From Rhizobium laguerreae (GTDB lineage Bacteria; Pseudomonadota; Alphaproteobacteria; Rhizobiales; Rhizobiaceae), in NCBI RefSeq assembly GCF_002008165.1, contig NZ_MRDM01000009.1, forward strand, positions 372,001 to 436,000: a stretch of 64,000 nucleotides of DNA. Direction: 5' to 3'. The translations under genes and the position numbers were made by a program. Of this stretch, positions 55,315 to 63,354 are shown one piece after another (the first letter of the stretch is position 1; each line of letters starts with the position of its first letter). Under the pieces are notes generated by a model, which had not been told where the DNA came from, did no database searches, and saw only the letters and a program-made list of their open reading frames with translations.

Positions 55315-55571
55315 TAGCGCAGTTCTTCATCCAGCTCCGCGTCGATAGCATCCAGAGCGGAAAGGGGCAGCATCTCTCCGCGCCGGAATTCCTCTTCCGC
55401 CCGCAGCAGCGAGCGGATGGCATAGCGGCGATCTTCTTCGCGTGCCATATCTTCGCGAATAAGGGCGCGTACATATTCGCTCGGCGTCGTGTACTGGCTC
55501 TTCCCGTTGGCGCGCATGTCGACGAAGGCGCGCATTTCATCGGGCAAGCTCACATGCAGGCTGCTGGTCAT
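55314..55571 (-). CDS. ParD-type antitoxin
   Basis: An 85-residue ribbon-helix-helix antitoxin: LHVSLPDEMRAFVDMRANG, then YTTPSEYVRALIREDM, the usual ParD/CC2985 pattern. The acidic C-terminus should wrap the toxin. Strong ribosome site AAGGAGGG. A 17-base palindrome overlapping a good -35 box lies about 50 bases upstream. Confidence 0.82.
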   Translation of the reverse strand: MTSSLHVSLPDEMRAFVDMRANGKSQYTTPSEYVRALIREDMAREEDRRYAIRSLLRAEEEFRRGEMLPLSALDAIDAELDEELR

Positions 55572-55621
55572 GTAGCACCCTCCTTATCAAATTCCTGAAA
55601 TTGTTCTGCATCCGGTTTGCG

Positions 55622-55638
55622 ATGTCAATATTTGACAT
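55622..55638. promoter_or_regulatory. Promoter and palindromic operator of the parDE pair
   Basis: ATGTCAA-TAT-TTGACAT is a perfect palindrome. Read leftward it contains TTGACA as -35, followed after 17 bases by AACAAT as -10, then the parD ribosome site. The overlap of palindrome and -35 box fits autorepression by the antitoxin. Confidence 0.5.
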
Positions 55639-55681
55639 TGAGATTCGGTCCCTTCCAAATATCCCCGTGGCTCCAAGACGT

Positions 55682-56188
55682 TCATGACGTGGGCGGATGC
55701 AGCCGCGTATCGAGGGCAAAAGCCTCCTGGAACTTCAGCGCATAGGCGCCCGTTGCGCCGCCTGCCAGAAAAATCAGGTTCCAGCTATGCCGCGAGACCG
55801 CGCTGGGGATCGCCACGAAACGATGCTGTCGAAGCAAATCGTCTCCGAAGGCTTGCTGCCCGGCGCTGGGAATGCCCGGGCGCAGCCAGTTGGGATTGGG
55901 CACGCTTCCCGGATCGACAACATGGATATCGCCGGCATCGGCAATGACGGCTGCTGTCATTATATGCGCCACCGTGTCGAGAGCCCGAAACCCCTTGTGG
56001 ACCGCGACTTCAAGGATCGCCGTCGCGGGATCGAGCGAGCAGTAGACCGCGCGAACCCCCTTGCTGTTCCAGCGGCCGCCAACCCGATAGGCGCCTTCTC
56101 CGCTATCCCAAGTCGGCGCATGGACGGCCTGATCGAGCCGCCACGCGACCAGCTCGGCCCCGCCGAGCGCGATCGGCAAAAAGGTCAT
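55682..56188 (-). CDS. RES-domain toxin (NAD+-degrading type)
   Basis: A 168-residue RES-domain protein. The family pattern is visible as AWRLDQ, then GGRWNSKG at residues 37-44, Y49-x-S, E60 (ILEVAVH) and a later serine in AIPSAVSRHSWN. RES toxins of RES-Xre modules deplete NAD+. Its ATG overlaps the stop of the DUF2384 antitoxin gene upstream (4 bases), so they form one module. Confidence 0.85.
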   Translation of the reverse strand: MTFLPIALGGAELVAWRLDQAVHAPTWDSGEGAYRVGGRWNSKGVRAVYCSLDPATAILEVAVHKGFRALDTVAHIMTAAVIADAGDIHVVDPGSVPNPNWLRPGIPSAGQQAFGDDLLRQHRFVAIPSAVSRHSWNLIFLAGGATGAYALKFQEAFALDTRLHPPTS

Positions 56189-56670
56189 GCATAGACGCCG
56201 TATTCCATGCGATCGAGATGATCTTCGACAAGCTCGACGCCGGCGGGCGTCCCGAGAAGATCGATCGGGCGGCGCTGCTCAAGTCCGACCGCCGGACGCT
56301 CCAGCCATTGTTCGGCTTCCGCCTGCGATCCGAAGATATCCGTTGCCTTTGCGAGAATCTCGGCGAATTTCCACGCGCGGCCGCTCTGTTCCTGGCTGAG
56401 CGGCTTGGAAGGCGTATCCTTCCGCCGCTGCCAGGTGCGCAAGCTCATGCCCACCGCCTTTTCGAGGGACTCGTTCTTGCCGAGGACGACGAGAGTACCG
56501 ACAAGATGATCCAGCGCCGTTGCAGGCAGGCCGTGCAGGAGTAGCTCATGGGCGTCGAGAGCATTGGTCAGGCTGCGCGACAGAATGCGCGAGCCGCCGA
56601 GCAATGCCTCTATTTTTTGCAGTTCACCACCGCCTGCCGCTGAAGCAGGTGCTTTTGCTGCGACGGCCAT
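56185..56670 (-). CDS. Xre/MbcA/ParS-type antitoxin (DUF2384)
   Basis: A 161-residue antitoxin of the RES-Xre class. The helix-turn-helix is in the middle (LGKNESLEKAVGMSLRTWQRRK), and the C-terminal DUF2384 region has the typical SGRAWKFAEILAKATDIFG and a following AEQWLERPA. The N-terminus is alanine-rich. AGGAG precedes the ATG; two 12-base repeats just upstream are its probable operator. Confidence 0.84.
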   Translation of the reverse strand: MAVAAKAPASAAGGGELQKIEALLGGSRILSRSLTNALDAHELLLHGLPATALDHLVGTLVVLGKNESLEKAVGMSLRTWQRRKDTPSKPLSQEQSGRAWKFAEILAKATDIFGSQAEAEQWLERPAVGLEQRRPIDLLGTPAGVELVEDHLDRMEYGVYA

Positions 56671-56684
56671 GATCTTTCTCCTAC

Positions 56685-56717
56685 GTCATCTGTCGCTTTT
56701 TATATGTCATGTGTCGC
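56685..56717. promoter_or_regulatory. Tandem repeat upstream of the RES-Xre pair
   Basis: GTCATCTGTCGC at 56685-56696 and GTCATGTGTCGC at 56706-56717 (11 of 12 identical) are spaced exactly 21 bases, two helical turns, starting 15 bases before the antitoxin ATG. This is the expected place and spacing for an Xre autorepression site. The rest of the 275-base gap to 56945 contains only short GC-rich inverted repeats and no gene. Confidence 0.5.
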
Positions 56718-56945
56718 GATGAATTTCAAGATCTGACGGGCGTATCCGGCGTATCGGCCGCGGAACCGTGCCTTTTCTCGCTGCCGGCGCCAAACAAGCG
56801 GGCAGGCGGCGATGGCACTGCCTGCCAAGGGCAGCTTGCAGCGGATTGAAATGCCGCGATCCCACTGCTTTAAGAGGCTGGGTCGCGGCGCTCCAATTCC
56901 GTAAGCGTGCGGGAATGGCAGGCAGGGCTGCCGCTCCCGGGATTG

Positions 56946-57680
56946 TCAGTCTTTTTTGCTGGTCGGCGCTGGCAGCAAGATGGGCTCGACCGAATGTTTC
57001 GGTGCCATCAGCTGTGCAAGGATGTCGTCGGCCGAGTGACTGGAACTGCCAATGCCGGCTTCGCGCAGTTGACGATCGAGGTCGCTGCCGTTTTCCAGCG
57101 CGGCCAGCTCAGCACCGGCTTCGATGCGGCCGGCAGTGACTTCCTGGCGTTTCTTGATGCGTTCGAGACTTTCGACGGCGCTGCCGAGGCGGGTATTGAT
57201 GCCCGACTGGCTATGGGCGATCGCCGACTGAGCGCGCAGCAGCGACTCGTTGGCTTTGACATTCTCCACCTCGCGCTTCATCTGAGCAATGCGCGCTTCG
57301 GTCTCCTGGATCGTGCGCAGCATCTGCTGCTGGCGGGGCAGTAGCCGATCGAGCTCTTCTTGGTCGCGCTGCACTTCGGCACGGGTACCGGCAATGCGCT
57401 GAGCGAGACCCTGCGCCAGATCCGTGCGGCCCGCGGAGATCGCGGCGCGAGCGCTGTCGGTATCCTTGGTCTCCTTGGCGCGGTTTTCGTCAAGTCGGCG
57501 CATCACGCTCTTGTTGGCCGCCATAATGCCGGCCAGATCGGATCGCGCCGCACGCAGCGACTGTTCGGCGTCGCGGATTTCTTGATCAAGAATGCGCATG
57601 GACTGGCTGTCGGCGGCCGCTTCCGCTGCCTCGTTGATGCCGCCGCGAATGGCGGTGAAAATCTTTCCCCAGGTGCTCAC
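56946..57680 (-). CDS. PspA/IM30-family protein (YjfJ-like)
   Basis: A 244-residue, almost wholly helical coiled-coil protein of the PspA/IM30 (ESCRT-III-like) family, which binds stressed membranes from the cytoplasmic side. Signs are the N-terminal amphipathic segment (WGKIFTAIRGGINEAAEAA), long heptad stretches and the internal LDQEIRDAEQSL motif. GTG start with GGGGAGA upstream, overlapping the stop of the DUF2170 gene (GTGA). The DUF2170-PspA pair corresponds to E. coli yjfI-yjfJ. Confidence 0.85.
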   Translation of the reverse strand: MSTWGKIFTAIRGGINEAAEAAADSQSMRILDQEIRDAEQSLRAARSDLAGIMAANKSVMRRLDENRAKETKDTDSARAAISAGRTDLAQGLAQRIAGTRAEVQRDQEELDRLLPRQQQMLRTIQETEARIAQMKREVENVKANESLLRAQSAIAHSQSGINTRLGSAVESLERIKKRQEVTAGRIEAGAELAALENGSDLDRQLREAGIGSSSHSADDILAQLMAPKHSVEPILLPAPTSKKD

Positions 57681-58123
57681 GCTGCAATCTCCCCGCTTTT
57701 CCATTCTTCAATCATGTGCGCCGCATCGACGGCATTGGCAGCCAGAATCGCGACTTCCTCGACCACCGTCTCGGCCGGCGAGCGTGCTGACAGCGAGCCG
57801 AACAATTCATACCATTCCTCACCGTCGATCGTGGTGATGCCGAAGCTGGAGAGCGGCACGAACTTGTGGGTCTTCAGCACCATTCGTTCGAAGGCTTCTC
57901 GATTGGGCACGTCCTTGCAGGGCACCAGAACTGCGCTGACAAGGATGTCGCGCTCCCCGCTCACTGCGACGAAGACGTCGAGATCGCCTTTTTCCTTAAG
58001 AGTCACACATATGACGTCGCCTTGTTCGGGTACGGCTACATCCACATCGCCCAGGGCGTCGGGATCGGCGGCGAACAGGCGCGTTAAGGTGGTGAGGTTC
58101 CAGGTCTCCAAAAAGTCCTCCAT
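57677..58123 (-). CDS. DUF2170 protein (YjfI-like)
   Basis: A 148-residue protein of the DUF2170/YjfI family (GDVICVTLKEKGDLDVFVAVSG; SSFGITTIDGEEWYELFGSLS). No membrane helix or signal. Function unknown; the family constantly accompanies PspA-like and glutathionylspermidine-synthase-like genes. The start is uncertain: ATG 58123 fits the family length, while a TTG at 58162 would add 13 residues and overlap the likely promoter of the divergent operon. Neither has a good ribosome site. Confidence 0.78.
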   Translation of the reverse strand: MEDFLETWNLTTLTRLFAADPDALGDVDVAVPEQGDVICVTLKEKGDLDVFVAVSGERDILVSAVLVPCKDVPNREAFERMVLKTHKFVPLSSFGITTIDGEEWYELFGSLSARSPAETVVEEVAILAANAVDAAHMIEEWKSGEIAA

Positions 58124-58156
58124 CGGTTGGAACGTCAAAATATTTGGGTAATCGGT

Positions 58157-58186
58157 TTGCAACTTAAAGATCTGGTGCGCTAAATA
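58157..58186 (+). promoter_or_regulatory. Candidate promoter of the channel-yjfKLMC-like operon
   Basis: TTGCAA at 58157-58162 and TAAATA at 58181-58186 with an 18-base spacer, in the AT-rich part of the divergent gap. Transcription would start near 58193, upstream of GGGGG at 58214-58218, the ribosome site for the TTG at 58227. Confidence 0.4.
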
Positions 58187-58226
58187 AATTTCGCTAGGGT
58201 ACGCGTTAGGAACGGGGGCGAATCGC

Positions 58227-59282
58227 TTGCCATTTATCGCTTCATTGATGCGGCGTGTATATCTCTCGCTCAGCGAATTGGCCTGGTCAGCCCTTTTTGT
58301 TATCCTCGTAATCCACCTGATCGCTTCTTACCTGCTCTTCATGCTGGCCGGCGAAAGCGATCTCGTCGGCAGTCCGGTCGACTTTCTTTATTACTATATG
58401 GTGACGGCAACGACTGTCGGCTATGGCGATCTTTCTCCAAAATCGGGGCTGGGCCGATTAATTGCCGTCCTGTTCGTTCTTCCCGGCGGCATTGCCATCT
58501 TCACCGCTGTTCTTGGCAAGTTGTTGACAACTATCGGTACGATCTGGAGGAACCGCATGCGTGGATTGGGTGATTACAGCGAACGCGCCGGCCATATCAT
58601 CGTCCTGGGCTGGCAAGAGGGGCAGACATATCAGACGCTGCGGCTGCTGTACGCCGAACGACAGGCCAATGAACCGATGAGTGTTCTGGTTGCCAAGGAC
58701 CTGCCGGAAAATCCCGCCAGCAATTACGCCGACTATATCAGAACCGAGCGGCTTGCCGATGCCGACGCTCTGGTGCGGGCCGGAGTGGCGAAGGCGCGCG
58801 CGATCATCGCGCGCGGAGCAAATGACGACGAGACGCTGGCCGCCGTGCTGATTGCCGAAGACCACGCCCCCAATGCCCATATCGTGGCCTATTTCGCCGA
58901 CGACCGCACGGCACTGATGGTCAAACAACGCCGGCCGCGCGTCGAGGCGGTGGGCTCGCTCGCCGAGGAGCTGCTGTCGCGTTCCGCCCGTGATCCGGGC
59001 TCTTCGGAAATCGCCGCACGGCTGCTGTCGGCCGCCTCCACCGACACGGCCTTTTCCCTGCCGGTACCGCCCTTGCAAACCCCGCTACTCTATGGGGACG
59101 TGTTTTTAAGCCTCAAACGTCAGCACAATGTGACGCTGGTGGGCATGCTGAGCCAGGGCGTGACCGACCTCAATTGCCGAGACGAGACGCCGCTTCGGGG
59201 CGGCGAGACCCTTTACTACATCAGCGGAATGCGGCTAGATCCCGCTGCCATCGCTTGGGCTCGAATGGGAGACGTATCATGA
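58227..59282 (+). CDS. Two-helix potassium channel with RCK/TrkA-N domain
   Basis: A 351-residue ion channel. Two membrane helices (about 20-41 and 78-100) flank a pore loop with the selectivity filter TVGYGD at residues 63-68. A cytoplasmic RCK-type NAD-binding domain begins near residue 122 (HIIVLGWQEG), and a C-terminal regulatory domain follows. The start is taken as TTG after GGGGG; an ATG at residue 8 (58248) is possible but has no ribosome site. It leads the operon, and its last 4 bases overlap the DUF2491 gene, so channel and membrane-stress proteins are co-translated. Confidence 0.85.
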   Translation: MPFIASLMRRVYLSLSELAWSALFVILVIHLIASYLLFMLAGESDLVGSPVDFLYYYMVTATTVGYGDLSPKSGLGRLIAVLFVLPGGIAIFTAVLGKLLTTIGTIWRNRMRGLGDYSERAGHIIVLGWQEGQTYQTLRLLYAERQANEPMSVLVAKDLPENPASNYADYIRTERLADADALVRAGVAKARAIIARGANDDETLAAVLIAEDHAPNAHIVAYFADDRTALMVKQRRPRVEAVGSLAEELLSRSARDPGSSEIAARLLSAASTDTAFSLPVPPLQTPLLYGDVFLSLKRQHNVTLVGMLSQGVTDLNCRDETPLRGGETLYYISGMRLDPAAIAWARMGDVS

Positions 59283-59935
59283 TCGGGTGGTTCGGCAGAG
59301 ACAAGAACGAAAGGCCCTTACCCAAAGAACTTGGCCCGTTGAGCGCCGCCATCGGCGGGGCGTTGGAGATCGATTTCCTCTCCCTCGAAGCCGAGGCTTT
59401 GGCCGGCCAGCCGGCGATGCCGCTGCCACGGAGTGGCCCGTTCATCATTGCCGCCTACGGTGAGGTTTCGCTCGATGCCGCGACGGTTCTGTCGCGCTAC
59501 TACGATGAAGACCATCGGATGATTCAGGTGATGTCGACGTCGGGCCAGCCGGGTGATGTCGACGACATCAGCTTTTATCAGCCCTGGGACAGCGTCGTGC
59601 CTGCCGGGCAGGGCGAATGGAACCGCTGGACCGGGCAGGACGGCCTGATCGGCCAGCCAACCTACGATGCCGACGGCATCCTCTATAGCCGCTTCTGGGG
59701 CGAAGGCCCGGAACGCACCCCATTGGCGGAGTTTGTCGAGAAGGTCGACGACGGTGAGGCGCAGCGCTCCATTCACCAGACCTGCATGCTTTATTATCGC
59801 CCGCTTGGCTCGACGCGCGAAATGCTTTTGATCAATGTCGAGCGCGACCTCGATCTCGGACAGAGCCAGGCGGGCAGTTCGGTGGAATTTCTGATCGGCT
59901 ACGGACTCGCTCCGGCCGATGTTCGCCGCGTCTGA
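59279..59935 (+). CDS. DUF2491 protein (YjfK-like)
   Basis: A 218-residue soluble protein of the DUF2491/YjfK family (LGPLSAAIGGALEIDFLSLE near the start; SRYYDEDHRMIQVM; DDISFYQPWDS). ATG at 59279 overlaps the channel stop (ATGA). Function unknown; always found with DUF350, DUF1190 and YjfC-like genes. Confidence 0.82.
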   Translation: MIGWFGRDKNERPLPKELGPLSAAIGGALEIDFLSLEAEALAGQPAMPLPRSGPFIIAAYGEVSLDAATVLSRYYDEDHRMIQVMSTSGQPGDVDDISFYQPWDSVVPAGQGEWNRWTGQDGLIGQPTYDADGILYSRFWGEGPERTPLAEFVEKVDDGEAQRSIHQTCMLYYRPLGSTREMLLINVERDLDLGQSQAGSSVEFLIGYGLAPADVRRV

Positions 59936-59970
59936 GGGGATCCTATCAATTTCAACGGAGGACTTTTTCA

Positions 59971-60372
59971 ATGCTCGATTATGTGGCGGGTCTGCCTGCC
60001 TTCCTCGGCTATTTCGCCGTCGGTCTTGCCGCCTACGGCGTTTTCGCGGTGATCTACACATTCTTGACGCCGCAGAAGGAAGTCCAACTTATTCGCGCAG
60101 GCAATCTTGCCGCCGTCACGGCATTCTTGGGCGCGCTTGTCGGTTTCAGCCTGCCTCTGGCTTCGGCCGCAGCCAATTCGGTCAGCATCGTCGACTACAT
60201 CATATGGGCGGTGGTCGGCATTCTGGCGCAGATCCTGGCTTACTATATTGCGAATTTCACCATGACGGATCTGCATGAAAAGATCACTGCCGGCGATATC
60301 GCCGCGGGCATATGGGGCGGCGGCATCGCGCTGGTCATCGGTATTCTCAACGCCGCCTGCATGACCTATTGA
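59971..60372 (+). CDS. DUF350 membrane protein (YjfL-like)
   Basis: A 133-residue integral membrane protein with about four helices in two repeated halves (each with a small glycine/alanine-rich hairpin and an acidic TDLHEKI segment between), the DUF350/UPF0719 pattern. Inner membrane. Preceded by ACGGAGG. It lies between the DUF2491 and DUF1190 genes, as in enterobacterial yjfKLM. Confidence 0.83.
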   Translation: MLDYVAGLPAFLGYFAVGLAAYGVFAVIYTFLTPQKEVQLIRAGNLAAVTAFLGALVGFSLPLASAAANSVSIVDYIIWAVVGILAQILAYYIANFTMTDLHEKITAGDIAAGIWGGGIALVIGILNAACMTY

Positions 60373-60381
60373 GGGGAGGGA

Positions 60382-60978
60382 ATGATGCGCAGACGTAAGA
60401 GCGGGCACAAGCGACCTTTCCTGGCCCTCGGCACCATCGCCGCCTCGACCCTGGCGCTGTCGGGTTGCGGCGATCAGACTCCTTCGGAGACGATGTTCAC
60501 CTCGGTCGACCAATGCGTGACTTCCGGCATGGACCGGCAGGTCTGCCAGGCCGGCTATCAGGATGCGATGCGCGCCCATCTCGCCGCCGCGCCGCGTTTC
60601 AACGGCATGGCCGCCTGCGAGGCAGAATACGGCTCGGGCCAGTGCACGGAACAGTCGGCCAGTGCCGTCCCCAACAATACCGGCGGAGGCGGCAGCTTTT
60701 TCGTGCCGTTCCTGACCGGCTACGTGCTGTCTTCCGCACTGAACAACATCGGCGACTATTACAATTATCGCCGGCGCCAGGAGGAGAGTGGCTCCTACGG
60801 CTCGACACCGATTTATCGCAATCGCTCGGGACAAACGGTGACAACGACTGTTCGCTCGGGCGGCAACGACACCGCGATCGCGCCCTCGCGTCAGACTGTT
60901 AAGCCGGTCAACGTCAACACCCGCACCGTTGCCCGTCAAGGCTTCGGGGGCCGTTCGTCCTTCAGTTTCGGCGGCTGA
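60382..60978 (+). CDS. DUF1190 lipoprotein (YjfM/YgiB-like)
   Basis: A 198-residue exported protein: a basic start, hydrophobic core and lipobox LALSGC with C29 as the lipidated cysteine. DUF1190 features include MFTSVDQCVTSGMDRQVC, several paired cysteines in the first 90 residues, and a glycine/serine-rich low-complexity tail ending FGGRSSFSFGG. Expected in the periplasm or outer membrane. E. coli has paralogues YjfM and YgiB, each next to a YjfC/YgiC-type synthetase, as here. Confidence 0.83.
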   Translation: MMRRRKSGHKRPFLALGTIAASTLALSGCGDQTPSETMFTSVDQCVTSGMDRQVCQAGYQDAMRAHLAAAPRFNGMAACEAEYGSGQCTEQSASAVPNNTGGGGSFFVPFLTGYVLSSALNNIGDYYNYRRRQEESGSYGSTPIYRNRSGQTVTTTVRSGGNDTAIAPSRQTVKPVNVNTRTVARQGFGGRSSFSFGG

Positions 60979-60979
60979 T

Positions 60980-62137
60980 ATGAAACGCATCACCCTTCCG
61001 GCGCGTCCTGATTGGCTTGACAAGGCGCGCGCCGTCGGCTTCGGGTTTCACGTCATGTATGGCGAGCCCTATTGGCTCGACGATGCCGCCTATACGTTCA
61101 CGCTCGATGAAATCGAGATGCAGATCGAAGGGCCGAGCCAGGAACTGCACGACATGTGCATGGATATGGTCGGCGATATCGTCAGAAGCGAAGAGACGCT
61201 CGACAGGCTAGCCATTCCGGAGGACCTGCGCGATGTAGTGCAGCGCTCCTGGCAACGCCGCGACCGGCATCTCTACGGCCGATTCGATCTGGCTTACGAC
61301 GGCACTGGCCCGGCCAAGTTGCTCGAATATAACGCCGATACTCCCACTTCGGTGTTTGAGACAGCCTATTTCCAGTTCAACTGGCTGACCGACCAGGTGG
61401 CTTTGGGTATCCTGCCCAAGGATGCGGACCAGTACAATTCCTTGCAGGAAAGCCTCGTTGAGGCGTTCGAGCAATTTTCCAAGGAACCGATCTTCCACTT
61501 CGCGGCGATGACCGACAATGAGGAGGATCGCGGCACCACGGTCTATCTGATGGACTGTGCAGTGCAGGCCGGCCATCGCGTCGAGCTTCTGGACATCCGC
61601 GAGATCGGCATCGATGCGCAGGGCCGTTACACCGACCTCCAGGATCGGGTGATCGACCGTTGCTTCAAGCTGTATCCGTGGGAATTCATGCTGCGCGAGC
61701 CGTTCGCCCGCGACCTCGTGCGCTCGGGTGATGTTTTCGTCGAGCCCGCCTGGAAGGCCGTGCTCTCCAACAAAGGCCTTCTGCCTCTGCTCTGGCAGCG
61801 CCACCCCAATCATCCCAACCTGCTGCCCAGCTATTTCACCGACGACTCGGCGGCCTCGACCTTGAGCGACTATGTGCGCAAACCACTGCTGTCGCGAGAA
61901 GGCGAGAACGTCACGATATTCCGAGATGGTCGGGAATTGATTTCCGCCCCCGGCGATTATGGCGATGAAGGTTTTATCGTCCAGGCCTATGCGCCGCTTT
62001 TCGAAAGCGATGGCGGCTTCGCCGTGCTCGGCAGCTGGATCGTCGGTGATCGCGCCTGCGGTCTTGCGGTCCGCGAGGACCGCTCGCGCATAACCGCCAA
62101 CTTGTCGCGTTTCGTACCGCACGTCATCGTAGGATAA
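60980..62137 (+). CDS. Glutathionylspermidine-synthase-like ATP-grasp ligase (YjfC/YgiC-like)
   Basis: A 385-residue ATP-grasp amide ligase of the glutathionylspermidine synthase C-terminal-domain family, without the N-terminal amidase of the bifunctional enzyme. Family motifs: the RFDLAYDGTGPAKLLEYNAD segment (about residues 95-115), KLYPWEFM, VEPAWKAVLSNKGLLPLLW and the C-terminal ...GSWIVGDRACGLAVRED stretch. ATG at 60980, 1 base after the DUF1190 stop. It probably joins a peptide or glutathione to an amine or protein; the substrate is not known. Confidence 0.85.
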   Translation: MKRITLPARPDWLDKARAVGFGFHVMYGEPYWLDDAAYTFTLDEIEMQIEGPSQELHDMCMDMVGDIVRSEETLDRLAIPEDLRDVVQRSWQRRDRHLYGRFDLAYDGTGPAKLLEYNADTPTSVFETAYFQFNWLTDQVALGILPKDADQYNSLQESLVEAFEQFSKEPIFHFAAMTDNEEDRGTTVYLMDCAVQAGHRVELLDIREIGIDAQGRYTDLQDRVIDRCFKLYPWEFMLREPFARDLVRSGDVFVEPAWKAVLSNKGLLPLLWQRHPNHPNLLPSYFTDDSAASTLSDYVRKPLLSREGENVTIFRDGRELISAPGDYGDEGFIVQAYAPLFESDGGFAVLGSWIVGDRACGLAVREDRSRITANLSRFVPHVIVG

Positions 62138-62211
62138 GAGGAGATATATCGCTTCAGGCGCAGATATCTTCGTGTACACGTCGAGAGTTGCCGGCCATGC
62201 GCCCCCCACGG

Positions 62212-62560
62212 TCATTGGCCGTTGGACTTCAAGAAGGCGACCGTCGCTGAAATCAGCTTGTTCACCGTCTCAGCACTCCGTTCGACGCCGAAACCGTGAT
62301 CAACCGATTCAGTCCACAGTTCCTCCGGACCATCGTGATAAGATAGCAGCGACTTGGCGAGAGCGGGCTGGGGAAAGACGATACTGTCACGCGTGCCGAC
62401 TGCCAGGAACAGCGGACCCCTGTAGCGCGAGATCTCGCCGGCAGGCTGCACCGCGTATAGGCTTTCGAAGAAGCGGGCCTTTCAACGGGATATCCTTGCC
62501 ATCGCCGAGGCGCTTCGCCGGATATACGTTATCGCCACGGCAGCTCTTCAAAGCCCGCTG
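62212..62560 (-). pseudogene. Alpha/beta hydrolase remnant, truncated and frameshifted
   Basis: The C-terminal 79 residues form an alpha/beta-hydrolase end with the catalytic acid (GTRDSIVFP) and histidine (SVDHGFG). Upstream the match continues as ARFFESLYAVQPAGE but then hits a stop; the neighbouring frame supplies RLGDGKDIPLK, so one extra base near 62480 broke the gene. The N-terminal half with the nucleophile serine is gone, and the fragment ends against the molybdoenzyme gene. Confidence 0.7.
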
Positions 62561-63354
62561 AACCAGTTGTAGCCCTGATCCTCCCAATAGCCGCCCGGAT
62601 AATCATTGGTAACGAACACCTCAACGATATGCTTGGGGTTCTTGAATCCGAGTTTGGTCGGCACCCTAAGCTTCATGGGCGAGCCATATTTCATCGACAA
62701 GGGATCCTTGCCGAAATCGAGTGCGAGGATGGTTTGCGGGTGCAGTGCTGTCGGCATGTCGATGCTGGAATAGTAGCGGTCCGCGCATTTGAAGCCGACA
62801 TATTTGGCTGTCATGTCCGTGCCAATATGCTGGAGGAAGACGCTGAGGGGAACGCCGCTCCACTCACCGATCGCGCTCCAGCCCTCTATACAGATATGCT
62901 GTGTGATCTGGGAGACCTGCGGCAAACGGCGAAGATCATCAAGGCTCCACGGTGATTTTTTGTCGACGAGTCCGGAGACTTCCAACCTGTATTCCAGGAG
63001 GTCGATCTCCGGTGCGCTGTCCTCGGGATAGAAAGCATTGAACGGAAACGGGTCCGTAATGTCTTCTGGCCTGTAGGTCGGTGCGAGCCGACTGCGGTCG
63101 AACAGGAGCGCCTGCACCCGGTCGTTCCAGCGGGACATCGCCCACAGTACCTTGTCGACAGCTGTGTTGTCCTGGAGAGTGCAGCCCGTCAGTACCGTCA
63201 GCGCGCCCAAGGAGAGGCCCTGGCGAAAGAACAGGCGTCGGCTGATATTTTCCAATTGAGGACGATGGTCACCGAGCACAACTCCGCTCTTTTGTTGTTT
63301 GCGCCACAATAGAGTGGCGGGTGCCACTTTTTTCGGCTCAGGCTGCTCCGCCAT
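62548..63354 (-). CDS. Molybdopterin-dependent oxidoreductase (MsrP/sulfite-oxidase fold), Tat leader
   Basis: A 268-residue protein with an oxidoreductase molybdopterin-binding domain. The expected molybdenum-ligand cysteine is C155 in ITQHICIEGWS, followed by GEWSGVPL. The N-terminus has 38 mainly hydrophilic residues, then a twin-arginine segment SRRLFFRQG (R39-R40), a hydrophobic stretch and TGC (C58), so it may be a Tat-exported, possibly lipid-anchored or membrane-tethered periplasmic enzyme. Its start overlaps the end of the cytochrome b gene. Substrate unknown; methionine-sulfoxide reductase MsrP is a relative. Confidence 0.8.
   Translation of the reverse strand: MAEQPEPKKVAPATLLWRKQQKSGVVLGDHRPQLENISRRLFFRQGLSLGALTVLTGCTLQDNTAVDKVLWAMSRWNDRVQALLFDRSRLAPTYRPEDITDPFPFNAFYPEDSAPEIDLLEYRLEVSGLVDKKSPWSLDDLRRLPQVSQITQHICIEGWSAIGEWSGVPLSVFLQHIGTDMTAKYVGFKCADRYYSSIDMPTALHPQTILALDFGKDPLSMKYGSPMKLRVPTKLGFKNPKHIVEVFVTNDYPGGYWEDQGYNWFSGL

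Noticed and set aside
62147..62191. AGATAT/ATATCT inverted repeat after the YjfC-like gene
   Set aside because: Only six bases per arm with mismatched inner stem and no T-run; too weak to call a terminator.
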